From contig OY720634.1 of the NCBI GenBank assembly GCA_963169105.1, forward strand, positions 117,216,430 through 117,280,429: a DNA stretch of 64,000 bases, written 5' to 3'. A model generated the notes under the pieces. The model saw only the letters and a program-made list of their open reading frames with translations, searched no databases and was not told where the DNA came from. Within the stretch, counting starts at the first letter, position 1. Each line of letters begins with the position of its first letter. Origin of the DNA: Ceriagrion tenellum. Its lineage: Eukaryota > Arthropoda > Insecta > Odonata > Coenagrionidae. A program made the translations under genes and the position numbers. Shown piece after piece: positions 37,311 to 47,560 of the stretch.

Positions 37311-37450
37311 TAGGGTGGTCCAAAATCGCAAGAAAAAAATAAAAGTTAAAAATGTTCATCTCCACATTGCTGCCCTTGTTCCACTAAGTAAACTGAAATA
37401 CCTTGCCGAAATTGGGATCAATAGGATGATGTTTATGGGTCCCTATGATT
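37311..37450 (+). repeat. Left terminal inverted repeat, about 140 bp
   Basis: Matches the reverse complement of 40,869-40,994 with several gaps. Best-conserved blocks are the first 15 bp, the CATC...TCCACAT...GCCCC/TTGTTCC block and GGTCCCTATGATT at the inner edge. Confidence 0.85.
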
Positions 37451-37714
37451 TGAACGTTTAGAAGAAATAAGCATTTTTTTAGTAATCGCTTCTAAAAGTT
37501 TGCCATTTACAGGTTTCTGTCCGAAAATTACTGGACTATTACAATATACTGTAAGTAGACAAGAAGTTTTACTTAGTTACGTATATCAGTTCTCAATAGA
37601 TAGCAGCACGTTCCAGTGTTTGCTGAGAAAATATTTCCATAGAACAACACTAGAAAGCAGTAGCACTAGAGAACCTATAGTATTACCTAGGTATTCTCAT
37701 CAAACTGACAGGCG

Positions 37715-37801
37715 GCCATTTTGTGCCAGCTGTCAGTGTCATTGTCATACTTTGTAAATCTCTATTTTATGGTCAGTCTATTGTCTCAGGCACAAAATGG
37801 C
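37715..37801. repeat. Subterminal inverted pair GCCATTTTGTGCC
   Basis: GCCATTTTGTGCC at 37,715-37,727 and its exact reverse complement at 37,789-37,801 are 61 bases apart, inside the transposon's 5' non-coding part. It could be a hairpin or a transposase-binding pair. Confidence 0.75.
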
Positions 37802-38502
37802 GGTGGTCACGTGATCACTGAGAATGCTCCCCATCTATGGAGAGCCTTAGTAGCAGTAACCAGTATCAGTGCTATGTTGATTTCAGCAAAAGCTGTGTTG
37901 CTTATTTATCTTCTGAATATTGAATCGTTATTAATTGCATTTCAACTTGTTATACTAGGTAAGTAAATATTAAAGTACATCTAGATAGTTCACAACTGAA
38001 TAATACTATATTTAGGTTATTTTGTTTAGCATGTTGTATGTTGTTACTTATGTTTGTTCACCTTGAAAACATAACCTAAAAATTTGTTCTAATTACTCTG
38101 AAATGCAATGCATACACACAACACAAGGTTTATACTTTTTACTATATATAATTAATAATACCTAGATTTTAGAATGAATCACACAATATAAAGGTAGAGT
38201 TATAAATATTTAAATTGACATATCGAGTACCGACCAGACCTACCTAGCCTACCTACCTTTTGGAGCGCGTGTTTGCTAAGATTAATATGGTAGATCTTAT
38301 ACCAATCTCTTGGTTGCAGGGCACAAGCAGACACATAATTGGCCATGGCCATGGCTACCTTAACTACTAGATCTTCCGCTGAAGTGTGGCTCATTGGAAA
38401 GCCTACTGAGTCGCTGCCTAAATACAGACTTCCGTCAAAACGAGTCATGTTACAACGACTTGTTTTCCACCATATTAACCAAAATTTGGGCTGAAAAAGG
38501 GA

Positions 38503-40633
38503 ATAAGGGCCAGTGTTGAGGATGCACTGGAAATTTGGAGTATGGCAAGAATTCCTACTCAAAGAATAGATGCGATTGAAAGAAAACTTAATAAATTGTA
38601 TAATGATTATCTCAACCTGAAAAAAAAACATAAAGACACCTCTCGAAAGCTGTCGCATGAAAGAAGAAATCTTCAAAGCAGATCTCTTAGATCTTTTCGA
38701 CATAGCACACAAAGATGCTTTGCAAATAATGAAAATTGACGAAGACAAGCAGTTTTAATAATGCAGCGGCAAGATGCAAAGAGCTGCAGCATGGCAGGAG
38801 TAGACAAGAATCTAGCAGCTCAAGAATCTAGAAAGCGCGTACGAAAAAGTCAAGAAGAGATTAGACGTGAACGTTCTATAAATGAAATTTTTTTTAAAAA
38901 TCAGTGAGTGTGTCACCTCAAGTACATCAACAGTACATGAAGAGACTGCAAGTAGTGCTTCTGATGAATCTGATTGTCATTACCTACCTTCGACGAGCAC
39001 TACTCCTGCTACTCCACGACGATCCGTAAAAAAGAAAAAGATCCTCACAACCGAAGTCGCAACATCACTTGACCGAGTAAATTTATCGGACCGTAAAGCT
39101 ATGTTTGTCGTCAGCGCAGTTTCTGAGGCATATGATATGACGTTAGGCAAGGTATCAGCGTCTCGCAGCACAATTAGGCGTAACCGAATGAAGGCACGTG
39201 AGTCTGCATCAGATATTGACAAATCGACGTTCCAACCTGAAGATCCGCTATTTCTTCACTGGGATGGAAAGTTGCTCACTGATATTGGAGGGGGCACGGA
39301 AAAGGTTGACAGAGTGGCAATACTTGTCTCTGGAGGGGAAAAAGAAAAGCTGCTGGGGGTCCCTAAAATTGTCCGTGGAACTGGCCAGGAACAAGCTACT
39401 GCTTGGATGATTGATACCCTGGATGATTGGAATCTCAGACAAAATGTGCGGGCTCTAGTATTTGACACAAAAGCTGCCAATACAGGCCTGAAGAGTGGAG
39501 CATGTACTATTCTCGAGGAGAGTATAGGAACTAGTCTTATGTGGATTCCATGCAGGCACCATGTACCTGAAATCGTCTTGTCTTCTGTTTTTACCACAGC
39601 ATTTGGAGTTCGTGAGGGTCTAGATGTCGCAATATTTAAGCGTTTCCAGCAACACTGGCCTCGTATCGACAAGGAAATATTTTCTCAAGGCAGTGATGAT
39701 CTGTATGATTCCAATGAAATCAAAATGTTGAGAGGAGAAATGATGGGATATTAAGCTGCTATTTTAGAAGACCGAATTAAGTCAAAGCAGCTTCGAGATG
39801 ATTACCTCGAGCTTTTACAGTTGTGTTATACCTTTCTTGATGGCCAAAGTCCTAATGGATCCAAAGCAAAATTCCGAGCACCAGGTGGTGTGCACAACGC
39901 ACGTCGGATGGCAAAGGCTATTTATTCTCTTAAAATTTACTTATTTAGAGATCAGTTCACCCTTACAGCTAGTAAGGGTAAGAAGTAAGCTTGTTTACAG
40001 CTCTCATCTACGGTCGACATTGGAATGAGGCGCCCAAAAGCTGAGAAAGCTGTCATGAACGACGCGATTCTTTTAAAACAAATTGAAGCTAATCCCAACT
40101 GCAATGTTATGAAGGCTGCTTAGGTAGCTTTTCACCGTCATCTGTGGTTCTTTTCAGAGCATTTAGTTGGACTTGCCCTCTTTGATTCCCGTGTCTGTGA
40201 CTCTACCAAAGTTGAAATGGTTACTAACCTACAGTGCCCACCAAAAGCTAAGGCTCTTAAGAGGGTTGAGAGTAAAACATGACACTCCTCTGGAAACGTG
40301 TGACACAGTGAACTGCAGAACTCTTCGACATTCTCCTTAAAGATGAGAATGAAAAGGCTGCTTCATTTCTTTGCAAATAACCTAATTTCCCGGATTTCGG
40401 ATCCCGATTACATAGAACTCAAACAGGCTGTTCGCAAGATGAAAGTAGTTAATGACCAAGCTAAAAGGGGCATTGCCCTGATACAAACATTCAATATGTG
40501 TATAACCAAGAATGAAGACCAGTTTCAGTATTTTCTTTGGATTGTTCAATCACACCGAACCAAGTATCCAACTTGTAAGAATGGCAAGCTGACAAGCCAA
40601 CTTGTAAGAAATAAGAAAAAAGAAGAAATGTAA
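38503..40633 (+). pseudogene. Transposase-like gene of the long-TIR element (broken, about 700 codons)
   Basis: Reading order: RASVEDALEIW, KLNKLYNDYLNLKKK (frame 1), then EEIFKADLLDLFDIAHKDAL (frame 2, about 38,657-38,755). Next come MQRQDAKSCSMAGVDK and ESRKRVRKSQEEIRRERS (frame 1), then a 290-residue open stretch (38,882-39,754). In that stretch lie a basic region, WDGK (Asp 128), FDTKAANTGLKSGAC (Asp 195) and CRHH (Cys 224-His 227). The same frame continues to 40,282 through stops at 39,752, 39,986, 40,121 and 40,280, with FRAPGGVHNARRMAKAIY and LWFFSEHLVGLALFDSRV. It ends near KMKVVNDQAKRGIALI and the stop at 40,631. Two aspartates, a CxxH and a late Ser-Glu fit an RNase H-fold transposase. 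Similar proteins occur widely in arthropod gene sets as uncharacterised. Confidence 0.75.
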
Positions 40634-40868
40634 GAACAACTAAATACTCATGGCTGATGATAATGATGGTAATGGCGCTTAGTGAAGAAAACATATTATA
40701 ATCTTGTATTAAACATACCTTTTACCTTTTAGGAGACTTATTTATGGTCACAGTAACGAATCACGATCATTTAGCATTATTTATGTATTCAGTTATGTCA
40801 CCATTAAATTTTTTCCATTACAATACTATTGTTTTAGTTAAAAATCCGCATTCACCCAAAAAGTGCTC

Positions 40869-40994
40869 AATCATAGGGACCTCTAAATATTAACCAATTT
40901 GCCTGAATTTTTTTCATAGCTTTCTAACACCAATTGGAACAGGGGCAAACATGTGGAGCGGATGTTTTAAAAACAAATTTTTTGAACGACCCTA
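40869..40994 (-). repeat. Right terminal inverted repeat, about 126 bp
   Basis: Reverse-complement partner of 37,311-37,450. It begins (inner edge) with AATCATAGGGACC and ends with GAACGACCCTA next to the duplicated ATGTATAC. Confidence 0.85.
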
Positions 40995-41002
40995 ATGTAT
41001 AC
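40995..41002. repeat. 8-bp target-site duplication, right copy (ATGTATAC)
   Basis: Exact copy of 37,303-37,310. Confidence 0.85.
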
Positions 41003-41213
41003 CTATATTGAATGTGGAAAACAAAGTTTTGCCGCCTTGACAGGCAAATTCGATGAATAAATTCGAGGATTTGCGGAGGTAACATCAAATACCATGATTT
41101 AATGCTGATGTCAGTTGCTGTAAAAAAAATACCACGGAATAGCCTTAGCTGACCTAATGGATGGTGGTTACCCAGCCACAACAACGAAATAGTTATCTTG
41201 TTCCTATTTCCAT

Positions 41214-41500
41214 CGCATCCGCCATTTTCATTTCCGAGCCGAGAGTGACCTCAATGAGTTACGGAAGGGGCTTCGGAGGAGGAGACCCCTATTGTCCCGC
41301 AGTCAATCGCCGGATATTTCGGCGAGCGCTAGATCCCTAAATCACCGGCGGGATGTAGCCTCAGTTTCCATTAGAGACGAGATGGACGTTGCTGTTGGGC
41401 AGTTGCTGTGGGAGGTCATGTGGTTAAACTTGGCCACGAGAAGGCCATGGCTACACATGTCGGCTTCAGTGCCGTTCGCCTCTGCCGTCAAAATTAAAGC
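41214..41500. other. CpG-rich, GC-rich patch
   Basis: An unusual density of CpG dinucleotides (about twenty in under 300 bases by eye) in otherwise AT-rich DNA. A 76-codon plus-strand frame at 41,292-41,522 spans most of it, but I recognise no domain. It may be a host promoter or first exon, or an unmethylated repeat. There is no further evidence. Confidence 0.5.
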
Positions 41501-42556
41501 CTCATATCTGCACCGAGAATGAGTTACAAAGAAAGGTTACTTATGCTACATGAGTTTCCTCTTAATAACCCAAAGAGTAGCAGAACTACCTTCTGAACTT
41601 TTTGGTTTGGAATATTATTAGGCTATTTGAAATGATATCGGATTAAGGTCGGTTTAAGATAGTTTCATCAAGAAAGGACATTTATTGTTATCCATATTTT
41701 GGATCCCTAGAGAAAAATGTGACCTCCATTACGGATAAATAATATAATCTCACCGGTCTGTGATATATTTTCTCATAAATTGAACTGGAAATTACTTATT
41801 AGTGCCTAGTACAAGAATAAAACTGCCCACATGTTTGAAGAACGTCCGGCGGCCAAGAAAAATGTGGTGCTACTCCCTAAATTGGAAAGCATGTAACTGA
41901 AGAAGAAAATGGCCACCGGAACCGTCTACAAACCATGTGGAATAAAACATGGAGAGTCATTTAGTCCGTCCGTATTTAGTCCTGCAATCAAATTAATACA
42001 TTGATTGCACGCCTCCCGTTCTTTTCCGTTTAACCCCCCGCTCTCTCTCTCCCCTCCCCCACCCTCACTTCGGAATTCCACTTCGACCCTTGACGCTCTC
42101 TCCGGCTCAGACACGAGCTGGTAAAAATTCCCTTTTCAAGAAACGTTCCTCAACCGCCTGGAAAAACCCCTTCCCCCCTCCCCTATCCTACCGCCCCTCC
42201 TACCCCTATCCTCACCAGCGCACACGACATTTGTGCCGTGATACGCCTCGAAGACGGACCAGTTCCGAAAGCTAGCAGTGTAAGTGTGATCGTCTCTTTT
42301 TTGTGTATCTATCTCCTCCATCCTATCATCATCGTAAACAGAAAGAATGAGTAAAATGGGATTTTTTCTATGTTATATAAATGACATTTTCATGGAAAAC
42401 CTTTTATTTTTAATAAAAAAAATTCCGGAAAATTATTCAATGATAAAAAATATGCATCTCAGAGTTTTTATGCTTGTGTTATTAGTTTATAACTAAAGTT
42501 GGTGGTTTTCTTCGTGACTTTATGGAAATTGCGATACATTTCGAATAAAAGGGTTA
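41501..42556. other. Unassigned; strongly pyrimidine-rich stretch at 42.03-42.22 kb
   Basis: The plus strand from about 42,030 to 42,215 is C/T-rich, with CTCTCTCTCTCCCCTCCCCC. I see no gene. The frames on both strands here are low-complexity by-products. Confidence 0.4.
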
Positions 42557-42775
42557 AACAGTTTATTATCACACGACCATGATTTGACGGTTAACATCAT
42601 TTTCCGGTGCAAAAACGAGTTTATGAGAACACTTATATACAAACTTAATTGAGAGGATATCTAAACTATGTACTGAAGTGTTGAATGTTGTTGAATATTC
42701 TCACAAACTTGTATTTGCTCCTGAATATGACGTTAGCCGTCGAAACCATGGTCATATGATGATAAAATTTACTGT
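42557..42775. repeat. Inverted pair of retroelement-tail-like blocks
   Basis: Left arm 42,557-42,633 and right arm 42,694-42,775 are reverse complements with gaps. Both carry the CCATG(A/G)TTT(C)GACGG(T/C)TAAC core, so the plus-strand right arm reads GTTAGCCGTCGAAACCATGG. GTCGAAACCATGG followed by AAATTTACTGTGGAAAAAC resembles tail sequences of arthropod non-LTR or Penelope-like elements. The origin is likely two head-to-head tails; the family is uncertain. Confidence 0.65.
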
Positions 42776-44195
42776 GGAAAAACAAAGTATTACCCTATTT
42801 ATTTAATAAATACATGTAACTTCAAAATTGGTGGTCAAAATGTGGTAATTCCATAAAAATGGCGCCATAGTCGGAGTCTATAGCAATAAAAAGGTGTTCA
42901 TTAGAAAGATATTCGCCAAACTATTGACATTTTTTGTGAGATAATTTTGATTTTCAACAACTAAAACAAGCTATCAGCGAAAGCTGCATTTTTAAAGCCA
43001 TTTGAAAAGAAGTCTGATTTTAGTATTTCTTTTGACTCACACCGTTGCGGTGAAAACTCCTTAAATGGAAAGGCGCGTCAACACATGGAAGTCAATTGCA
43101 TGACTGCAGTCTTGGATATCGCTTGCAATCGACACTCCGATATATAAGCGAGTATTTCCATGGCAGTAGTGGTGAAAATCGACTGCGGTTGCAACTTGCG
43201 AGAAAAATTGACTGGTTTCCTTTTTACCTGCAAGAAGAATATCGATCCTGCGATAAAACTGCATCCGGAGAAATCTTGGTCACAAGACAACAAACGGAGA
43301 TTTAAAATGTAAGCAACGAATAAATTAATTGAAGAAGTACTCATTGTTGCATATGCAATTATGTTTCGTCCTTGAAAATGTTGTAAATGCTAAAGAACGC
43401 TATAGGTAAGCTTTAAGACTTGTATATTATTAGATAATAATTATTATTGCCACAACTGCCGTACATGAAACGATGCAATAAAGTACAATAATGAAATTTA
43501 TTATAATGATAAAACTCACGAATGCCTATGGGACTCGAATAGCGATATAAGAATGCCATTATTGCTAAATTTAGGTGATATGCGTTGCTTCCATATTGAT
43601 TGTTTGCTTCCGTCATCCATTTGTTTGAGAAAATCAAAAGTTGTGTGTAAACAGAACGGTGCCCGGTACGGTGAACGGTAAATTTAAATACGATTTGAAA
43701 TATCGCTACCCTCGCAAATTCCATAGAAGTCGACTTCCATGCGTTAAGCCGCCTGAAGTGATGATGGAAAATCGTTGTTACTTGTGGCTGGGCTTTAGCA
43801 GCAATTGTTACCAGTTTACTCCGCAGCCTAATAGTATATGAGGACCCCAGAAGTCAAGGGGTCTAAGTAACAAAATTGTTGTTTTGAGAAAACTTAAGTC
43901 AAAGTTGAAAATGTGTGGTACAACCCACTAAGTAGTTAAGAAGCATTACCCTAGATAGCATCACCTGTCAAGAAAAATCACTTGGATCCCTTTACCACCT
44001 AGAAGATTAATATTTTCACATCCCATTCCTGTTCCTAACTCTCATCTTTGTAAATGTCACTTATACCCCTTAACTTCTGGGTTCCACATATAATATAATA
44101 GACAGCGTGATTAGGTATGTTAGGATAAGTACACGGGTGGACCATATTCAGTGGGCATGAAGTATCTGAGAAATGTGGGGCAAAAGCAGAAGCGG
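42776..44195. other. No recognisable feature
   Basis: Overlapping open frames on both strands at 43.0-43.8 kb have no motif I know. No clear repeat. Confidence 0.35.
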
Positions 44196-44199
44196 TCGG

Positions 44200-44510
44200 G
44201 CTACGAAAGAGAGGGTGATGAAATAATGTAGAATGGATGTCTCGGAAATGGAAATCGATGAAAGGAGAGTGCTGCGCTGATCTGGCCATATCGAGGGAAT
44301 GGGGGAGACTGGAATGAGAAAGCGGAATAACGATAGGGAACTTAATCGTGTGAGAGAGGAAGAGTGAGACCGCGAAAGAATACGGTGGAAGTTACTCTTA
44401 AAGAACAAATAATAGGGGCCTGAATAACAGGAGGAAGTGATTCAAGCACGAAATAAAACTGAAATAAAGTAAGCGTGGAAAAATGAGGCAGTATTGAGGA
44501 AATTATTAAA
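44200..44510 (+). pseudogene. LINE ORF C-terminal remnant
   Basis: The plus strand reads ERRVLRSGHIEGMGETGMRK (one stop removed), then DRELNRVREEE and, in another frame, ARNKTEIK and AWKNEAVLRKLL. This follows the GHVERMDE.R..KK......V.G.RGRGRPRKRW...V pattern found at the very C-terminus of several LINE polymerases, also seen at 60.4 kb. Stops are frequent, and only the last hundred or so residues are present. Confidence 0.55.
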
Positions 44511-44825
44511 AAAAGAATCAGCTTTACAGGCCTATCACCAAGGATGAGAAATTTAACAGCGGCCGTGTAAATTTAACCGTATTGGGCTGGACTCGCTTGA
44601 AGACATTCACGATAAATTAAAACACTCGGTAATCTTCCTCATGGTGAATAAAATCACTTAGTACTCATTGCACATAATGATGCCACATAAAGGTGAAACG
44701 CATCGTGCAATATAAATAAATCTGAAGAAGATTGTAAAGAATATTTGGTCAACATGAATGGCTGTACAGTAAACCCACACCTTTTAAAAAATTAATAGAT
44801 ATTTCTTTTGATAGAAGTACTCTAA

Positions 44826-45330
44826 CTACAACATGAAAATAAATAAAACGAAGACTAAAATCCTAATATGCGGAAGAGAGTGGTGTGGAGCGCAGTAATC
44901 TATGAAACGGAAGCAAGTCACCATTGGAAAAGCTGACCAGAAAATACTTGAACCTTCAAAACCTGGTGCTAGAGGAGAATGCTGAAAATGAAATGGACAG
45001 ACAAAATAAGAAACGATGGAGTTTACAGAAGAGTAGAAGAGGAAAGGACCATATGGAACGCCATAGAGAAAAGAAGAAAAAGATGGATTAGACACATCGT
45101 GAGACCCAATGGGTTTGTGAAGAATATAATTGAAGGCAAAACAGAGGGAAAAGTCCCGAGGAAGACCCAGGAATAAGTTCATGGACCCAACAAAGAGGAA
45201 AGTACATAGGATACCAGGAGGTAAGGGAACTAGCATTTGATAGGGAAGGGTGGAGGGCTGGAGTCAACTAATCTTAGTATTGAACAACCAATTTAGTACT
45301 CAAAAGGCTAAGTTACAGTTTAGTGGTAGA
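44826..45330 (+). mobile_element. LINE 3' end (family 1), internally deleted
   Basis: The plus strand reads MKINKTKTKILICGRE, then jumps to VVWSAVIYETEAS, omitting about 100 residues normally present between them. It continues with RRMLKMKWTDKIRNDGVYRR, VEEERTIWNAIEKRRKRW, NGFVKNIIEGKTEGKVPRK and the GGAGGGCTGGAGTCAACTAA 3' signature. It is closest to the fragments at 2.4, 48.7 and 53.9 kb. Stops and a frameshift mean it is non-functional. Confidence 0.8.
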
Positions 45331-45468
45331 GAGGAAAGTACATAGGATGAGATACCAGGAGGTAAGAGAACTAGCATTAGATAGGGAAGGGTGGAGGGCT
45401 GGAGTCAACTAATCTTAGCATTGAACAGCCTAAGTACTCAAACGGCTAAGTTACAGTTTGGTGGTAGA
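45195..45468. repeat. 136-bp tandem duplication of the LINE 3' terminus
   Basis: Unit 45,195-45,330 is followed directly by 45,331-45,468, which differs by a few substitutions and small indels. Each unit starts at GAGGAAAGTACATAGGAT and ends at GTGGTAGAG. The duplicated part is the last coding codons plus the 3' untranslated end of the LINE. Confidence 0.9.
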
Positions 45469-45479
45469 GCGTACTTCTA

Positions 45480-45800
45480 ATCTATAATTTACAGCAGGTT
45501 GCTCTTAACTCTGTGTATGATTTCATTCTTCAGCTTCGCTTACGTCCTAACTTTCTTCATAATATTGATATGAAATATTTTGTCATGGATCGCAATGTTC
45601 ACAACAGGAAGCTTACTCTGACATCAGTCAAAATTTTACCTGCGTGCGTATTACCCTGAATATCATGCCTAGTTTTCATCATAATACAACCCAAGTACTT
45701 TGCTAAATGATAAACTAAATCCAGCTAACATTCTTTTTTTCATTCTTCTCCATCCACGTTAACTTTAATTCTTCCTGTATCATTTATTGTGGAAATCAAT
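45480..45800 (-). pseudogene. Possible LINE reverse transcriptase scrap
   Basis: Minus-strand frames give KIIDFHNK, then YLGCIMMKTRHDIQGN-like wording (frame change) and KILTDVRV. This resembles the KTKI..F......YLGC.......I...I segment that follows the LINE catalytic box. Many stops make the call weak. Confidence 0.35.
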
Positions 45801-47440
45801 AATTTTCGGAGTCTTCCTGGAGAGCTACATTCAATATCGGCCTCTGAGCTGTAAAATACTACCTAATAATTGTATCTAATTTTACGTAGCTTTAAGAGAT
45901 TTACATAGATAATGAAAATTTACAACTCAGGCAACAACTTGAATCTAACGTAACAAGGTAAATGGTCTCTCGTCCGAACGGAAAATTAATCCCCAGCCGT
46001 AAAGAAAAATTCTCTCTGAGTCGATGAAAGACTAGAGATTCAGAAGAAAGAAATGAGCAAATACATGAAAACACGTTGAAAAAGGACTTAGTTGCTAATG
46101 CTTACGATTGAAATTTCCTTGAAAACTTTTATTAATTAAAATTATTTTATTTTTTTATGATTTTTGTAAAGGTTTATGAAATTGTATAGACTAAAATATG
46201 TTTATTAATCATTAAATTCGTTACTTTACCGGTGGAGCACAAAATATTTAGTGGATAACAAAATGTTAACACAGATTTCACCTCGGGTACCTATTACGTA
46301 TCATAGATACCCAAGGAAAAAAAATTTAATCTCTTTCCCTTCAATACGAGTCAAAAAAAAAGAATTGTTATAATTAAACCTTATGACTGAGGAGTTTTCA
46401 ACAAATATATCCTTAATCCTCTAGTATTATACAAATAAGGTAGGTTTGGATGGAAGAGAAAAAGTTCTTCTATATTTTTAGAGACGCAAGTTCCCATCTC
46501 CTTACGTGAATTCTGCCTTCGAATCACCTCTTTTCATAACTTTCATTATCCTTAATCTCTCTCTACCCCATCCTCTTCCCCACTTACAAAGCATCTTTAC
46601 ATGTCTCACGGCCTTCAACATCCCTCTGTCCCTCACTCACCGTTCCTTATTTCAATAGTTTGAAATATAAACAACCCTAAAAATAATAAATACAAAAAAA
46701 CCAAACTCCAAGAATTACGAAATATGCAATGAGTTCCATCAGCACTTGGTCGGAGATAAAGAAGCTTGGAAATAAAGTATTATCTACACATATGTACATT
46801 GCCTAGGTCAACAGGAAAAAATACTTCTTTCTTAATGAAATGTCGTCATATTCCACCAATTTTGCTGTCGCTTATCACACGGCTCAAAGGGAGCATCTGG
46901 TAAGCGCGTCCTAGTTTGGTGCAAGCGTTTCTTAAAAGGACTGGTTTACAGGCGTACTTGTTTCACAGATGATATGGATGACTGATCCACAAAAGGCCGT
47001 ATCCTTTCTTTTCGTCCACTCAATGAACATACTGCAAAAGGTGGCGTCGATGCAAGCACTTTCCAGCAGTGCGACAAACAACAGCACTGGGAGCTCCAGG
47101 CAGGAGCAGGTGCAAGTAAATTTTGCAGCAAAACTCCTCTCTGTAATGTCATAACCTCCTACCATGCCTGTGAGGAACCTTTGAGCGAAGGAACGTACGG
47201 TTTTTGTAGGGGATTACAGCTCCAAGGGAAACCTCGCAGCCCAGGCTTTGAAGCCTAAGTTTGCAAGCTGCCACTAACAGTGAAAAAGTGATTATTAGGT
47301 ATTACACGTTAGTTAATAAAATAATCTAGGATATTCAAATTCTATTGCGAAAGTAATAAATAATCAAAGCAAACTGTGCACTTTACGAAAAAAATGAGTA
47401 CTCTATTTACAAACGGAATGAAAATGGTCATAAACAAAAT
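45801..47440. other. No recognisable gene
   Basis: AT-rich to 46.85 kb, then a less AT-rich patch (46.9-47.3 kb) with overlapping 61-77 codon frames on both strands and no recognisable domain. Confidence 0.35.
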
Positions 47441-47517
47441 CATTTGACTTGACCGGAATACAAAACTTGAACCCCCAATAGCCATTCAGTTGTTTTAACC
47501 AGAGGCTAAAAGCAATT
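47420..47517 (-). mobile_element. tRNA-derived SINE head, relative of 22.7 kb copy
   Basis: On the minus strand, ACTGAATGGCTATTGGGGG, a B-box-like GGTTCAAG, then CCGGTCAAGTCAAATGATTT align with the tRNA-like sequence at 22,714-22,800. The T loop is expanded and the D arm has drifted, so it is not a functional tRNA. The shared bases after the tRNA part are the evidence for one SINE family. Confidence 0.55.
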
Positions 47518-47560
47518 AAAAGATCTCAGTTTGAATCCCCACCTAGACAAATGGCGAATT
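47480..47560 (+). mobile_element. Possible second tRNA-like head in opposite orientation
   Basis: The plus strand contains a B-box-like AGTTTGAATCCCC (47,528 on), with GGCTAA in the right place for an A-box about 25 bases upstream. It overlaps the minus-strand head. The acceptor stem does not pair well, so confidence is low. Confidence 0.3.

Larger units (their letters stand above)
37311..40994 (+). mobile_element. Decayed DNA transposon with long TIRs and 8-bp duplication (hAT-like, unassigned family)
   Basis: The element starts TAGGGTGGTCCAAAA and ends in the reverse complement of TAGGGTCGTTCAAAA. It is bounded on both sides by ATGTATAC. Similarity between the two ends continues for 126-140 bp, through CATCTCCACAT/CATCCGCTCCACAT, CCCTTGTTCC/CCCCTGTTCC and the inner GGTCCCTATGATT. 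One transposase-like pseudogene (38,503-40,633) occupies the centre. The 5' 1 kb is non-coding and holds an inverted GCCATTTTGTGCC pair and a possible splice donor. An 8-bp duplication, a YARNG terminus (TAGGG) and a CxxH motif suggest the hAT superfamily. TIRs this long are unusual for hAT, and I cannot name a described family. Confidence 0.88.

Noticed and set aside
38200..38748. 182-codon minus-strand open frame
   Set aside because: It lies antisense to the N-terminal part of the transposase-like pseudogene, whose plus-strand reading is supported by motifs; the translation shows no known domain.
39256..39672. 138-codon minus-strand open frame
   Set aside because: Antisense shadow of the 290-residue transposase-like stretch.
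43078..43344. Opposing 67-88 codon frames
   Set aside because: Frames on both strands overlap fully and none carries a motif; likely chance openness.
44826..45236. 136-codon minus-strand open frame
   Set aside because: Antisense to the family 1 LINE 3' end; the same Phe/Ser-rich shadow appears at 2557 and 53,799.
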